A stretch of DNA of 64,000 nucleotides from Amycolatopsis eburnea (GTDB lineage: Bacteria > Actinomycetota > Actinomycetes > Mycobacteriales > Pseudonocardiaceae). Under the pieces are notes generated by a model. It did not search any database and had not been told where the DNA came from. It saw only the letters and a program-made list of their open reading frames with translations. Shown here piece after piece: positions 50,096 through 58,500 of the stretch. How positions within the stretch are numbered: the stretch's first letter is position 1; each line of letters begins with the position of its first letter. The position numbers and the translations under genes are program-made. Where the stretch lies: positions 1 to 64,000 of the forward strand of contig NZ_RSEC01000062.1 of assembly GCF_003937945.1 (NCBI RefSeq), given 5' to 3'.

Positions 50096-50437
50096 ATGAC
50101 CACCAGCACCGAAGGCGCCCGGACCGCGGTGCCGCTCGCCGGCCCCCTGCTCCGCTTCCGGACCGCCGCCTACGTCACCGGCGTCGGGCTGCTCGGCCTG
50201 TGCTTCGTGATGGTGCTGCGCTACGGCTTCGACAACCCGACGCCGTCCGCGGTGTACTCGCCGATCCACGGCGTCCTCTACATGATCTACCTGGTGCTGA
50301 CCATCGACCTGGCGATCAAGGCCCGCTGGTCGATCAAGGGCACCGTGCTCGTGCTGCTGGCCGGCTGCGTCCCGTTCGTCTCGTTCCTCGTCGAGCGCCG
50401 GGTGACGCACAAGGTCAAGGCCGGGCAGAAGCTGTAA
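50096..50437 (+). CDS. DUF3817 integral membrane protein
   Basis: A 113-residue protein with three spans (about 25-45, 62-80 and 83-99). FRTAAYVTGVGLLGLCFVMVLRY and SPIHGVLYMIYLVLTIDLAIKARWSIKGTVLVLLAGCVPFVSFLVERRV give the DUF3817 signature, including the HG..Y and ER residues. Function is unknown; the family is often near cell-envelope or transport genes. It ends inside the 3' end of the convergent MFS gene (23-base overlap). Confidence 0.85.
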   Translation: MTTSTEGARTAVPLAGPLLRFRTAAYVTGVGLLGLCFVMVLRYGFDNPTPSAVYSPIHGVLYMIYLVLTIDLAIKARWSIKGTVLVLLAGCVPFVSFLVERRVTHKVKAGQKL

Positions 50438-51839
50438 CCCGGCGGAACGTCAGCGCCACCAGGAACGAACCGGCCGCGAACACCGCGGCCGTCCCGAACG
50501 CGGCGGTCATCCCGTCGACCGTGAGCTGGGCGCCCGTCGACGTCGTGGTGCGGGTCACCGAGCCGAACACCGTGATCAGCACGGCCAGCCCCAGCGTGCT
50601 GCCGACCTGCTGCATTGTCTGCAGCACGCCGCCCGCGGCGCCCGCGTCCTCGGTGGGCACCGTGGCCATCACGATCACGTTGAGCGGCGCGAACGCCAGC
50701 CCGCCGCCGAGTCCCATGAGCAGCAGCGGACCCAGCAGCGCCGGGAAGTACGCGCTGCTCGTGGTGAGCGTGGCGAGCCAAGCCACTCCCGCGACCATCA
50801 GCAGCGAGCCCGTGAGCGCCAGCGGCTTCGGCCCGTAGCGGGGGAGCAGCCGCGGCACGAGCCGGCTCATGGTGAAGATCAGCGCCGCCATCGGCAGGAA
50901 GGCGAACCCGGTGGCCAGCACCGCGTAGTGCCGGATGTCCTGCATGAACTGGGTGAGGAAGAAGAACATCGACATCATCGCCATCGGGCCGAGGAAGAAG
51001 TTGACGTAGGCCGCGCTGCGGTTGCGGTCGGCGAACAGGCGCAGCGGGACCAGCGGCAACGCGGTCCGGGCTTCGATCACGACGAACGCCGTCAGCAGCG
51101 CCAGGCCGCCGGCGAGCGACCCGAGGGTCACCGGGCTCGCCCAGCCGTCGGACGCGGCGTGGGTGAAGGCGAACACGAGCGCGCCGACGCCGAAGGTGCC
51201 GGTGATCGCGCCGGGCAGGTCGAGGTGCGCCCGCCGGCGCGGCGGCTCGGGGACGAACCGCGGGGCGAGCAGCACGATCGCCAGCCCGAACGGCACGTTG
51301 ATGAACAGCGCGGCGCGCCACGAGATCCACTCGGTGAGCAGGCCGCCGACGATCAGGCCGATCGCGAAGCCGCCGCTGGACATCGCGGAGAACAGCGCGA
51401 GCGCCCGGACGCGGGCCTTGGCCTCGGTGAACGTCGTGGTGACCAGTGCCAGGGTGCTCGGGCCCGCCATCGCGGCACCGACGCCCTGCAGGACGCGGGC
51501 GGCGATGAGCAGCGCGGCCGAGTCGGCGAGGCCGCCGGCCAGCGAGGCGAGGGTGAACAGGGCGGTGCCCGCGACGAACATCCGGCGCCTGCCGAACAGG
51601 TCGCCCGCCCGGCCGCCGAGCAGCAGGAGCCCGCCGAAGACGAGGCTGTAGGCGGTCATCACCCAGGACAGGCCGGTGGGGGAGAACCCCAGGTCGGCCT
51701 GGATGCGCGGGAGCGCGACGTTCATCACGGTCGCGTCGAGGATGAGCATGAGCTGGCAGGTCAGGATGATCGCCAGGACGAACCCGCTGCGGCGTGGCGT
51801 GGCCGCCACGGGCGCGGGGTGGAGCGTTTGCTGCGACAA
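50415..51839 (-). CDS. MFS drug exporter, DHA2 (14-TMS) type
   Basis: A 474-residue major facilitator transporter with up to 14 spans. Signature motifs are LDATVMNVALPRIQADLG (motif D1/C region), GRAGDLFGRRRMFV (motif A) and LQGVGAAMAGPSTLALV (motif C of antiporters), so proton-coupled drug export is expected. The start is a TTG, six bases after GGGGGAG; an upstream TTG lacks this. It is divergent from a TetR gene with three identical operator cores between them, so it is almost certainly a repressor-controlled exporter. Its 3' end overlaps the DUF3817 gene. Confidence 0.86.
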   Translation of the reverse strand: MSQQTLHPAPVAATPRRSGFVLAIILTCQLMLILDATVMNVALPRIQADLGFSPTGLSWVMTAYSLVFGGLLLLGGRAGDLFGRRRMFVAGTALFTLASLAGGLADSAALLIAARVLQGVGAAMAGPSTLALVTTTFTEAKARVRALALFSAMSSGGFAIGLIVGGLLTEWISWRAALFINVPFGLAIVLLAPRFVPEPPRRRAHLDLPGAITGTFGVGALVFAFTHAASDGWASPVTLGSLAGGLALLTAFVVIEARTALPLVPLRLFADRNRSAAYVNFFLGPMAMMSMFFFLTQFMQDIRHYAVLATGFAFLPMAALIFTMSRLVPRLLPRYGPKPLALTGSLLMVAGVAWLATLTTSSAYFPALLGPLLLMGLGGGLAFAPLNVIVMATVPTEDAGAAGGVLQTMQQVGSTLGLAVLITVFGSVTRTTTSTGAQLTVDGMTAAFGTAAVFAAGSFLVALTFRRVTASARP

Positions 51840-51867
51840 GGGATACTCCCCCAAGGAGCACGAAGGT

Positions 51868-51951
51868 AAGTGGAGAGCTTCTCCACTTGGACACGACGCG
51901 ATAATATGGAGAGCGTCTCCGGATGCGCAAGTGAATTCGGAGAATCTCTCC
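51868..51951. promoter_or_regulatory. Three-operator control region between MFS and TetR genes
   Basis: GGAGANNNTCTCC occurs three times: centred at 51878 (extended to AAGTGGAGA-GCT-TCTCCACTT, 9-bp arms), 51914 (GGAGA-GCG-TCTCC) and 51945 (GGAGA-ATC-TCTCC). The MFS promoter on the minus strand is TTGCGC (51930-51925), 18 bases, TATTAT (51906-51901); copy 2 fills its spacer, copy 1 is past the start point and copy 3 is upstream. One TetR protein is expected to bind all three. Confidence 0.75.
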
Positions 51952-51974
51952 GGTTATGTGGTGAGGAGGCCGGG

Positions 51975-52541
51975 ATGCCGGGCGGGGACACGGCGCGTCC
52001 GATGCGGGCGGACGCGCGGCGCAACTACGAGCGCATCGTCGCGACGGCGAAGGACCTCTTCACCGCGCAGGGGCCCGACGTGCCGCTGGACGACGTCGCC
52101 AAGAAGGCGGGAGTCGGGGCCGGGACGCTCTACCGGCACTTCCCGACCCGGGAGAAGCTGTTCGAAGCCGTCTACCGCGACGAGATCGAGGTGCTGGCCG
52201 ACCGCGCGTTCGCGCTGCACGACGAGCTGCCGCCGTGGGAGGCGCTGGAGGCGTGGCTGACCGCGCAGGTCACCTGGGTGGTCGAGCGGCACAAGCTGGC
52301 GGCGTTCCTCAAGGAGTCGATCGACTCCGGCTCGGAGACGTTCCAGTACTGCCAGAAGCGGCTGCGCGAGGCGACCGGCGTGCTGGTCGACGCGGCCCGG
52401 GACGCGGGGCTGGTCCGCCCGGACATCGAGGGCGTCGACGTGCTCCGGCTGGGGCACGGCGCGGGGATGGCCGTGCGCAACTGCAGTCCGGAGGACGGCA
52501 GGCGGGTGCTGGCCGTGATCCTGGACGGCCTGCGCGCGTGA
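51975..52541 (+). CDS. TetR-family repressor of the MFS gene
   Basis: A 188-residue TetR protein: ADARRNYERIVATAKDLFTAQGPDVPLDDVAKKAGVGAGTLYRHFPTREKLFEAVY is the DNA-binding part and the rest is the ligand-binding bundle, with W and C residues that may line a drug pocket. ATG after GAGGAGGCCGGG; a longer in-frame ATG upstream lies among the operators and is not used. Three operator copies stand between this gene and the divergent exporter, giving autoregulation. Confidence 0.85.
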   Translation: MPGGDTARPMRADARRNYERIVATAKDLFTAQGPDVPLDDVAKKAGVGAGTLYRHFPTREKLFEAVYRDEIEVLADRAFALHDELPPWEALEAWLTAQVTWVVERHKLAAFLKESIDSGSETFQYCQKRLREATGVLVDAARDAGLVRPDIEGVDVLRLGHGAGMAVRNCSPEDGRRVLAVILDGLRA

Positions 52542-52562
52542 CGCGGGCCGTCCAGGCGGGGG

Positions 52563-54152
52563 TCAGCTGCCGATCCCGGTGAGGGACCGGACCTCCATCT
52601 CGGCCTGCTTGGCTTCGTCCGCCTTCGGCTTGCCGACCAGCGTGCCGACGAACCCGCACAGGAACGAGAACGGGATCGAGACCAGGCCCGGGTTCTTCAG
52701 CGGGAACCAGGCGAAGTCGATGCTCTTGAAGATCGAGTCCGGCGAGCCGGACACGACCGGTGAGAAGAGCACGAGCAGCAGGCACGCGATCAGGCCGCCG
52801 TAGATGCCCCACAGCGTGCCGGTCGTGTTGAACCGCTTCCAGAACAAGGAGTAGAGCAGCGTCGAGAGGTTCGCCGACGCCGCCACGGCGAACGCCAGTG
52901 CCACCAGGAACGCGATGTTCTGCCCGTTCGCCAGGACGCCGCCGATGATGGCCATCGCCCCGACGACGATCGCGGTCAGCCGCGCCACCCGGACCTCGTC
53001 GGCCGGCTCCGCCTTGCCCCGCTTGAAGATGTTCGCGTAGACGTCGTGGGCGAAGGAGGCCGACGCGGTGATCGTCAGGCCGGCCACGACCGCGAGGATC
53101 GTCGCGAACGCCACCGCGGCGATGATGCCCAGCAGCAGCGTGCCGCCGACGTGCAGGGCCAGCAGCGGCGCCGCCGAGTTCTCGCCGCCGGGCGCGGCCT
53201 TGATCTCGTCCGCGCCGACCAGCGCGGCCGCGCCGAATCCGATCACCAGCGTGCACAGGTAGAAGAGGAACATGCACGCCGTCGCCCAGACGACGCTTCG
53301 CCGCGCTTCGCGGGAGTTCGGCACGGTGTAGAAGCGCATCAGCACGTGCGGCAGCGCCGCCGCGCCGAGGACCAGCGCCAGTGCCAGCGACACGAAGTCC
53401 AGCTTGGTGGTGCCGTTCTTGCCGTACGAGCCGCCCGGCTCGAGGAGCTTGTCGCCGAGCGGGCTGTTCTCGGCCGCCGCGGAGAGCAGGTTCGAGAACG
53501 AGAAGCCGAACTTGCCGAACAGGAACACCGTGAGCAGCGCGCCGCACAGCAGCAGGATCGTCGCCTTGATGATCTGCACCCACGTGGTGCCCTTCATCCC
53601 GCCGACCAGCACGTACAGCACCATGACCACGCCGACGACGCCGATCACCAGCGCCTGGCCGAGCTTGGAGTGCACGTTGAGCAGCAGCGCCACCAGGCCG
53701 CCGGCGCCCGCCATCTGCGCGAGCATGTAGAAGAAGGAGATGACCAGCGTCGACGTCGCCGCCGCGGCGCGGACCGGGCGCTGCTGCATCCGGAAGCTGA
53801 GCACGTCGCCCATCGTGAAGCGGCCGGTGTTGCGCAGCAGCTCGGCGATCAGCAGCAGGTCGACCAGCCAGGCGACCAGGAAGCCGATGGAGTAGAGGAA
53901 GCCGTCGTAGCCGTGGATCGCGATGGCGCCGGCGATCCCGAGGAAGGACGCCGCCGACAGGAAGTCGCCGGACAGCGCGATGCCGTTCTGGCGGCCGGTG
54001 AAGGCGCTGCCCGCGGCGTAGTAGTCCGACGTCGAGGAGTTCCGGGTGCTGGCCCGGTAGACGACGTACAGCGTGATCGCCACGAAGAGGGCGAACACGA
54101 CCGTGTTGACGAGCGGGTTGCTGGCGGGTGCCCCCGCGGCGAGGGCGGTCAC
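52563..54152 (-). CDS. Cation/acetate-type sodium:solute symporter (ActP-like)
   Basis: A 529-residue SSS-family symporter with about 13 spans. The start FALFVAITLYVVYRASTRNSSTSDYYAAGSAFTGRQNGIALSGDFLSAASFLG and GFLVAWLVDLLLIAELLRNTGRFTMGDVLS match ActP and its actinobacterial relatives, which import acetate, pyruvate or other monocarboxylates with Na+ or H+. GTG start overlapping the DUF485 stop by four bases, so the two are coupled as in yjcH-actP. The actual solute is inferred. Confidence 0.84.
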   Translation of the reverse strand: MTALAAGAPASNPLVNTVVFALFVAITLYVVYRASTRNSSTSDYYAAGSAFTGRQNGIALSGDFLSAASFLGIAGAIAIHGYDGFLYSIGFLVAWLVDLLLIAELLRNTGRFTMGDVLSFRMQQRPVRAAAATSTLVISFFYMLAQMAGAGGLVALLLNVHSKLGQALVIGVVGVVMVLYVLVGGMKGTTWVQIIKATILLLCGALLTVFLFGKFGFSFSNLLSAAAENSPLGDKLLEPGGSYGKNGTTKLDFVSLALALVLGAAALPHVLMRFYTVPNSREARRSVVWATACMFLFYLCTLVIGFGAAALVGADEIKAAPGGENSAAPLLALHVGGTLLLGIIAAVAFATILAVVAGLTITASASFAHDVYANIFKRGKAEPADEVRVARLTAIVVGAMAIIGGVLANGQNIAFLVALAFAVAASANLSTLLYSLFWKRFNTTGTLWGIYGGLIACLLLVLFSPVVSGSPDSIFKSIDFAWFPLKNPGLVSIPFSFLCGFVGTLVGKPKADEAKQAEMEVRSLTGIGS

Positions 54153-54586
54153 CGGCGCGTCCCTTCCGGCGCGCCCGCGGTGGCGCGCAGTTCGGCCACG
54201 CGCGGGTCGACCTGGCGGCGCGCGTAGCGGAGGTAGAGCCAGGTGACCAGCGCGGTGCTGGCGAACTGGCCGATGCCGAGCACGATGCCGACGTTGACCT
54301 GGCCGAACACCTTCCGGCTCATGAAGTCGTGCGCGTAGGCCGCCAGCAGCACGTACGTCATGTACCAGGCGAAGAAGGCGAAGCTCATCGGGAAGACGAA
54401 CCCGCGGAACCGGCGGCGCAGCGCGGCGAACTCGGGACTGGCCTGGATCCCGGCGTAGTCGGGGCCGGTGGGGGCGGCGGTCCGCCGCTGCGGGGCGCCG
54501 GACGGGCGCTCCCCGGTGAAGAGGGCCGGCATCCGGCCGGTCTCCTCGAGGGCGTTGCCCGTCGCTGGTCGCGCGACGTCGTACAT
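54149..54586 (-). CDS. DUF485 membrane protein, partner of the symporter
   Basis: A 145-residue YjcH/DUF485 protein. After a proline-rich N-terminal arm (about 1-60) it has two spans: FVFPMSFAFFAWYMTYVLLAAY (about 69-90) and VNVGIVLGIGQFASTALVTWLYLRYA (about 101-126), with the family HDFMSRKVFG between. These proteins are encoded before ActP-type symporters and are thought to assist them. ATG with GGAGG upstream. The gene begins at the edge of a 976-bp gene-free region, where its promoter must lie. Confidence 0.85.
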   Translation of the reverse strand: MYDVARPATGNALEETGRMPALFTGERPSGAPQRRTAAPTGPDYAGIQASPEFAALRRRFRGFVFPMSFAFFAWYMTYVLLAAYAHDFMSRKVFGQVNVGIVLGIGQFASTALVTWLYLRYARRQVDPRVAELRATAGAPEGTRR

Positions 54587-55562
54587 GGGTGCCTCCGGCA
54601 GAGAGCCTGGCGTGGCGGCGGGACCCGGTGCCCGCGGCGGGCGCCGGCCGCCCTTGCGGTCTGCGAGGCGAACATCGTAACTACGCCGTCCGGCGGAGTC
54701 CGAAGGCGGCCGGGCGGTTCGGGGCCCCGGAAGCCCTCGTATTCGCTTTCTCGTCGAAAGTGTCGAATACGCTTTTGGTGACAAGATCACGGGCAGATCA
54801 CCCGTAATGATGAGAAAAATTGTGACGCGACGTTGTCGCGTTCGGCCTACGCTGCGGCGAACGAAGTAATCCTGCCGGACGCGGGTGACCGGCCGTCACC
54901 CGGGGTAGTCGCAGTACGGTTTCGTAGCGCCGAAGAGGGTCCACCGCGGGCGGCGTGGCGGCGAAGATCCACTGGTCGGCGCGGGTTCTCGAAAGAAATC
55001 ACCAGGTCGGGGGACGGTCGCGCGCAACGCCACAAGATCGGGCACATCTTGAGACTTGACCCACCCGTTGGGGGTACTGAGTGTAGATCGTCCGAGGTAT
55101 GCTGCTGCCCTGCTTGGGCTAATCGGGTGACGACCGGATGCCTGGGTGAGGGCTGCCCGGTAACCGGAATTCCCCCTTCGGGAGCGGGGCCGGCGCGGTT
55201 CTCGGCCGGAAATCCGCTTTTCGCAGGTCAGCGCCCGAGTGGACGACAAAATTGACCGGCCCGGCATCGGGGGTACGATTCTTTGGCCCAGCTGACCGCA
55301 GCGATCGATTGGCATCGATAAAGTTGATCTCGACCACCGTGCAGAACGCAACTTGCGCCGTGCACGTGCACAGTCCCTTGCACGGGACGTCGGGGCGGTG
55401 CCTGCCCGGAGACGGGCGCGCGGACGGCCGGGCTGCCGGGGGCGAGCGAGGGCGACGGCGAAGTGGCAGGGTGCGGGCGGCGCGGCCGTCCGGGCGCCCG
55501 CCGCGAGCCGGCACGCCGCGCCGCCGACGCGGATCCATGACGCCGGACAGGGAGTCACACAC
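54587..55562. promoter_or_regulatory. 976-bp gene-free region with many inverted repeats
   Basis: I find no convincing protein gene. Inverted repeats: CGTATTCG/CGAATACG with inner CTTTC/GAAAG (54738-54771); ACGCGAC-GTT-GTCGCGT (54825-54841); CGGGTGAC/GTCACCCG (54882-54902); CAAGAT/ATCTTG (55033-55051); ATCGAT-TGGC-ATCGAT (55304-55319); GTGCACGTGCAC (55360-55371). AGATCAC repeats directly at 54784 and 54795. TACGCT (54848) and TATGCT (55099) could be -10 boxes for the conservon, and TTGACC is at 55056. Its density of sites suggests a long regulated leader for the conservon and the promoter of the symporter operon. Confidence 0.6.
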
Positions 55563-58500
55563 GTGACCGTTGCAGGAGAAGGTCAGGTGCCCGTGGGGGA
55601 GCTGCTCGGCCGAGCACCCCGGCGGTCGAAGGGGAAGGCGGCCTGGCACGCGCTCGCGCACTGGCGCGACTGGAGCCTCCCCGTCAAGCTCTCGGCCGTC
55701 ACCGTCGTGCCCATCGTCCTCGCGCTGGTGCTCGGCATCACGACGATCGCGGCGCAGGTCGGCCGCTCGGACGAGTACCAGCGGCTCGACCGGCTCGTCG
55801 CGCTCGGCGGCCAGGTGCGCGCGCTCACCGGCGCCCTGCAGCAGGAGCGCACGGTCACCGCGGCGATGCTGACCGAGGGCACCGTCGGCGGCACCCCCGA
55901 GCTGGCGAAGGCCCGCCAGGCCACGGACGCGGCGGTCGAGCCGTTCACCGCGGCGCAGGCCCGCGCGGCCGCGATCGAGCCCGGTGTGGCCGGCGCCGCG
56001 GGCGCCGCCACCTCGCAGCTGGGCAACCTCGGGTTCCTGCGCCGCCAGGTCGACGGCGGCCAGCTCGACCCGGGCCAGGCCATCACCGCGTTCTCCGACC
56101 TCGCCAAGCCGCTGATCGCCCTCGACACCGCGGCCACCGCGGGTGCCGGCGACGGCACGCTCGGCGGTACCCCGGCCGGGCTGCACGAGCTGCTCGTCGC
56201 GGGCGAGCAGGTGTCGGTCAGCCAGGCACTGGTGGCCTTCGGCATCGCCCGCGCCGGGCTGTCGCCGAGCGAGCTCGCCACCCTCCGCGCCGCCGAGCTG
56301 CGGCTCGCCGACCGGCTGGTCGACTTCCGGTCCGCGGCGGGCGACTCGCTGCAGCGCGACTTCGCGGCCATCGCCGAAGGCTCGCAGGCGCAGAGCCGCG
56401 CGCGGATGGTCGAGTCGGTGCTGAACGCGCCGAGCGGCGCGGTCGACGACGCCTTCCGCACGCTGCCGGTCCAGGACTGGAACGCCGCGTCCGCCGCGAT
56501 GCGCGCGCAGATCGGGCAGGTCGCCGACCGGCTCGGCGCGTCGGCGTCGGCGACGTCGCAGGAACTGGTCGACGACTCCAGCAGCGGCGCCGGCCTGCTC
56601 GCCGTGCTGCTGTTCGCCGCGATGGTGCTCGCCGTCGCGGTCGTCTTCCTCATCACCCGGCAGCTGCTGCGCTCGCTGAAGGTGCTGCGCCGCAGCGCCC
56701 TCGACGTCGCCGAGACCGCGCTGCCGGAGGCGGTCCGCAACATCCAGGAGGGCCGCGCGCAGGGCACCGACGTCCGCCCGGTGCCGGTGCAGACCGACGA
56801 CGAGGTCGGCGAGGTGGCGCGCGCGTTCGACAAGGTGCACCACCAGGCGCTGCGGCTGGCGACCGAGCAGGCCGCGATGCGCACCGGCTACGGCAGCGTC
56901 TTCGTCAACCTCTCGCGGCGCAGCCAGAGCCTGGTCCAGCGGCAGCTGCAGCTGATCGAGCAGCTCGAGCGGGACGAGGAGGACGCCGACCAGCTGGCGA
57001 CGCTGTTCCAGCTCGACCACCTCGCCACCCGGATGCGGCGCAACAACGAGAACCTCATGGTGCTCTCGGGCGCCGAGCCGGGCCGCCGGTCGGGGAAGCC
57101 GGTCGGCACCACCGACATGCTCCGCGCGGCGGTGTCGGAGATCGAGCAGTACCAGCGGGTCCAGGTCCAGCCGCCGCCCCCGGCGCGGATCGTCGGCTAC
57201 GCGGCGAGCGACCTGATGCGCCTGGTCGCCGAGCTGCTCGACAACGCCACGGCGTTCTCCGCACCGGAGACGTCGGTGACGGTGGCGTCGCGGCTGGGCG
57301 AGGACGGCTCGCTCAACATCGACATCCTCGACAAGGGCATCGGCATGAACGAGGCCGAGGTCGCCGAGGCGAACACCCGGCTGACCGAGGCGGGCTCGGT
57401 CGACCTGGCCACCTCGCGCCGGATGGGCCTGTTCGTCGTCGGCCGCCTGGCCAGCAGGCACCGCATCGGCGTGTCGCTGCACGGCGGCAAGGACATCGTC
57501 GGCGTCCGCGCCACGGTCGTCGTCCCGGCCGACCTGGTGATGCCGGTGACCGACGGCCCGCTGACCGGCCCGATCGGCGCCCTCCAGCAGCACCCGGCCA
57601 GCCCCGCGGCGGGCAACCAGCTGCCGCGCCGCCAGGTCAACGGCACCTCCCGCCCGCGCCCGGTCGTCCCGCAGCAGCCGGCGATGGGGGAGGAGCGCTG
57701 GCCGTCCGCGAGCGACCTCGCCGGCCTGTCCGAGGCCCGCCCCCCGTCCGACCTGGAGATTTCGGGGACGGCGTTGTTCGCGCCCATCCCGAAGGACGAC
57801 GACACCCCACCGCCGCCGCGCCCGACGCTCCCCGCGGTGCTGCCGGTGCCGGTGCAGCAGCCGAAACCGGACGAGCTGCCGGCGGGCAAGGACCTGTTCT
57901 CCGCCAACGAAACGACGCTGACCGACTGGTGGCAGCAGGCCACCGCGACGCCGCCCGCCCCGCCGGCTCCCGAGCCGGCACCGGACCGGTCCGAGACGAC
58001 GCCGATCTTCGACGAGATGCTGTCGGCCTGGTTCCGCGAGGACAAGCCGGCCGCGCCCGCCCCCGCGGCTCCCTCGGCTTCGGAGGAACCGGCCGAGCCC
58101 GAGCAGGCGGAACCCGAGCCGCAGGAGCGCCGCAGCTGGGACTTCGCCAGCGACGAGAACTTCCGCACGGTCCAGGCCCGTTCCCAGGCGGCCCCGACGG
58201 CCTTCACGGAAGCGGGCCTCCCGCGCCGCCGCCGCGGCGAGCAGCTGATGCCGGGCAGCGCGGTCCCGCCTCCGGCGGCCCCCACCCCGGCCCCATCCCG
58301 CCCGGAACTCCCGGTCCGCGACCCGGCGGACGTGCGGGGCAGGCTGAGCAGCTTCCAGCAGGGCGTGACCAGGGGGCGACAGCAGGCCCGCCAGGCCAAG
58401 CCCCAGCAGGCGCCGGGCGTTCCGGCAACTGGCGCGGCGCAGCCGGGCTCGGCCTCGCAGCCGGGTGTGGTCCAGCAGCCTGGTGTGGTCCAGCAGTCGG

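Noticed and set aside
54833..55255. 140-codon frame in the conservon leader
   Set aside because: TTG start, Arg/Gly-rich product without known domain and crossing several palindromes; more likely non-coding.
55587..55589. Alternative GTG start of cvnA
   Set aside because: It has a better ribosome-binding site than 55563, but the extension upstream is short and I kept the longer form; either may be right.
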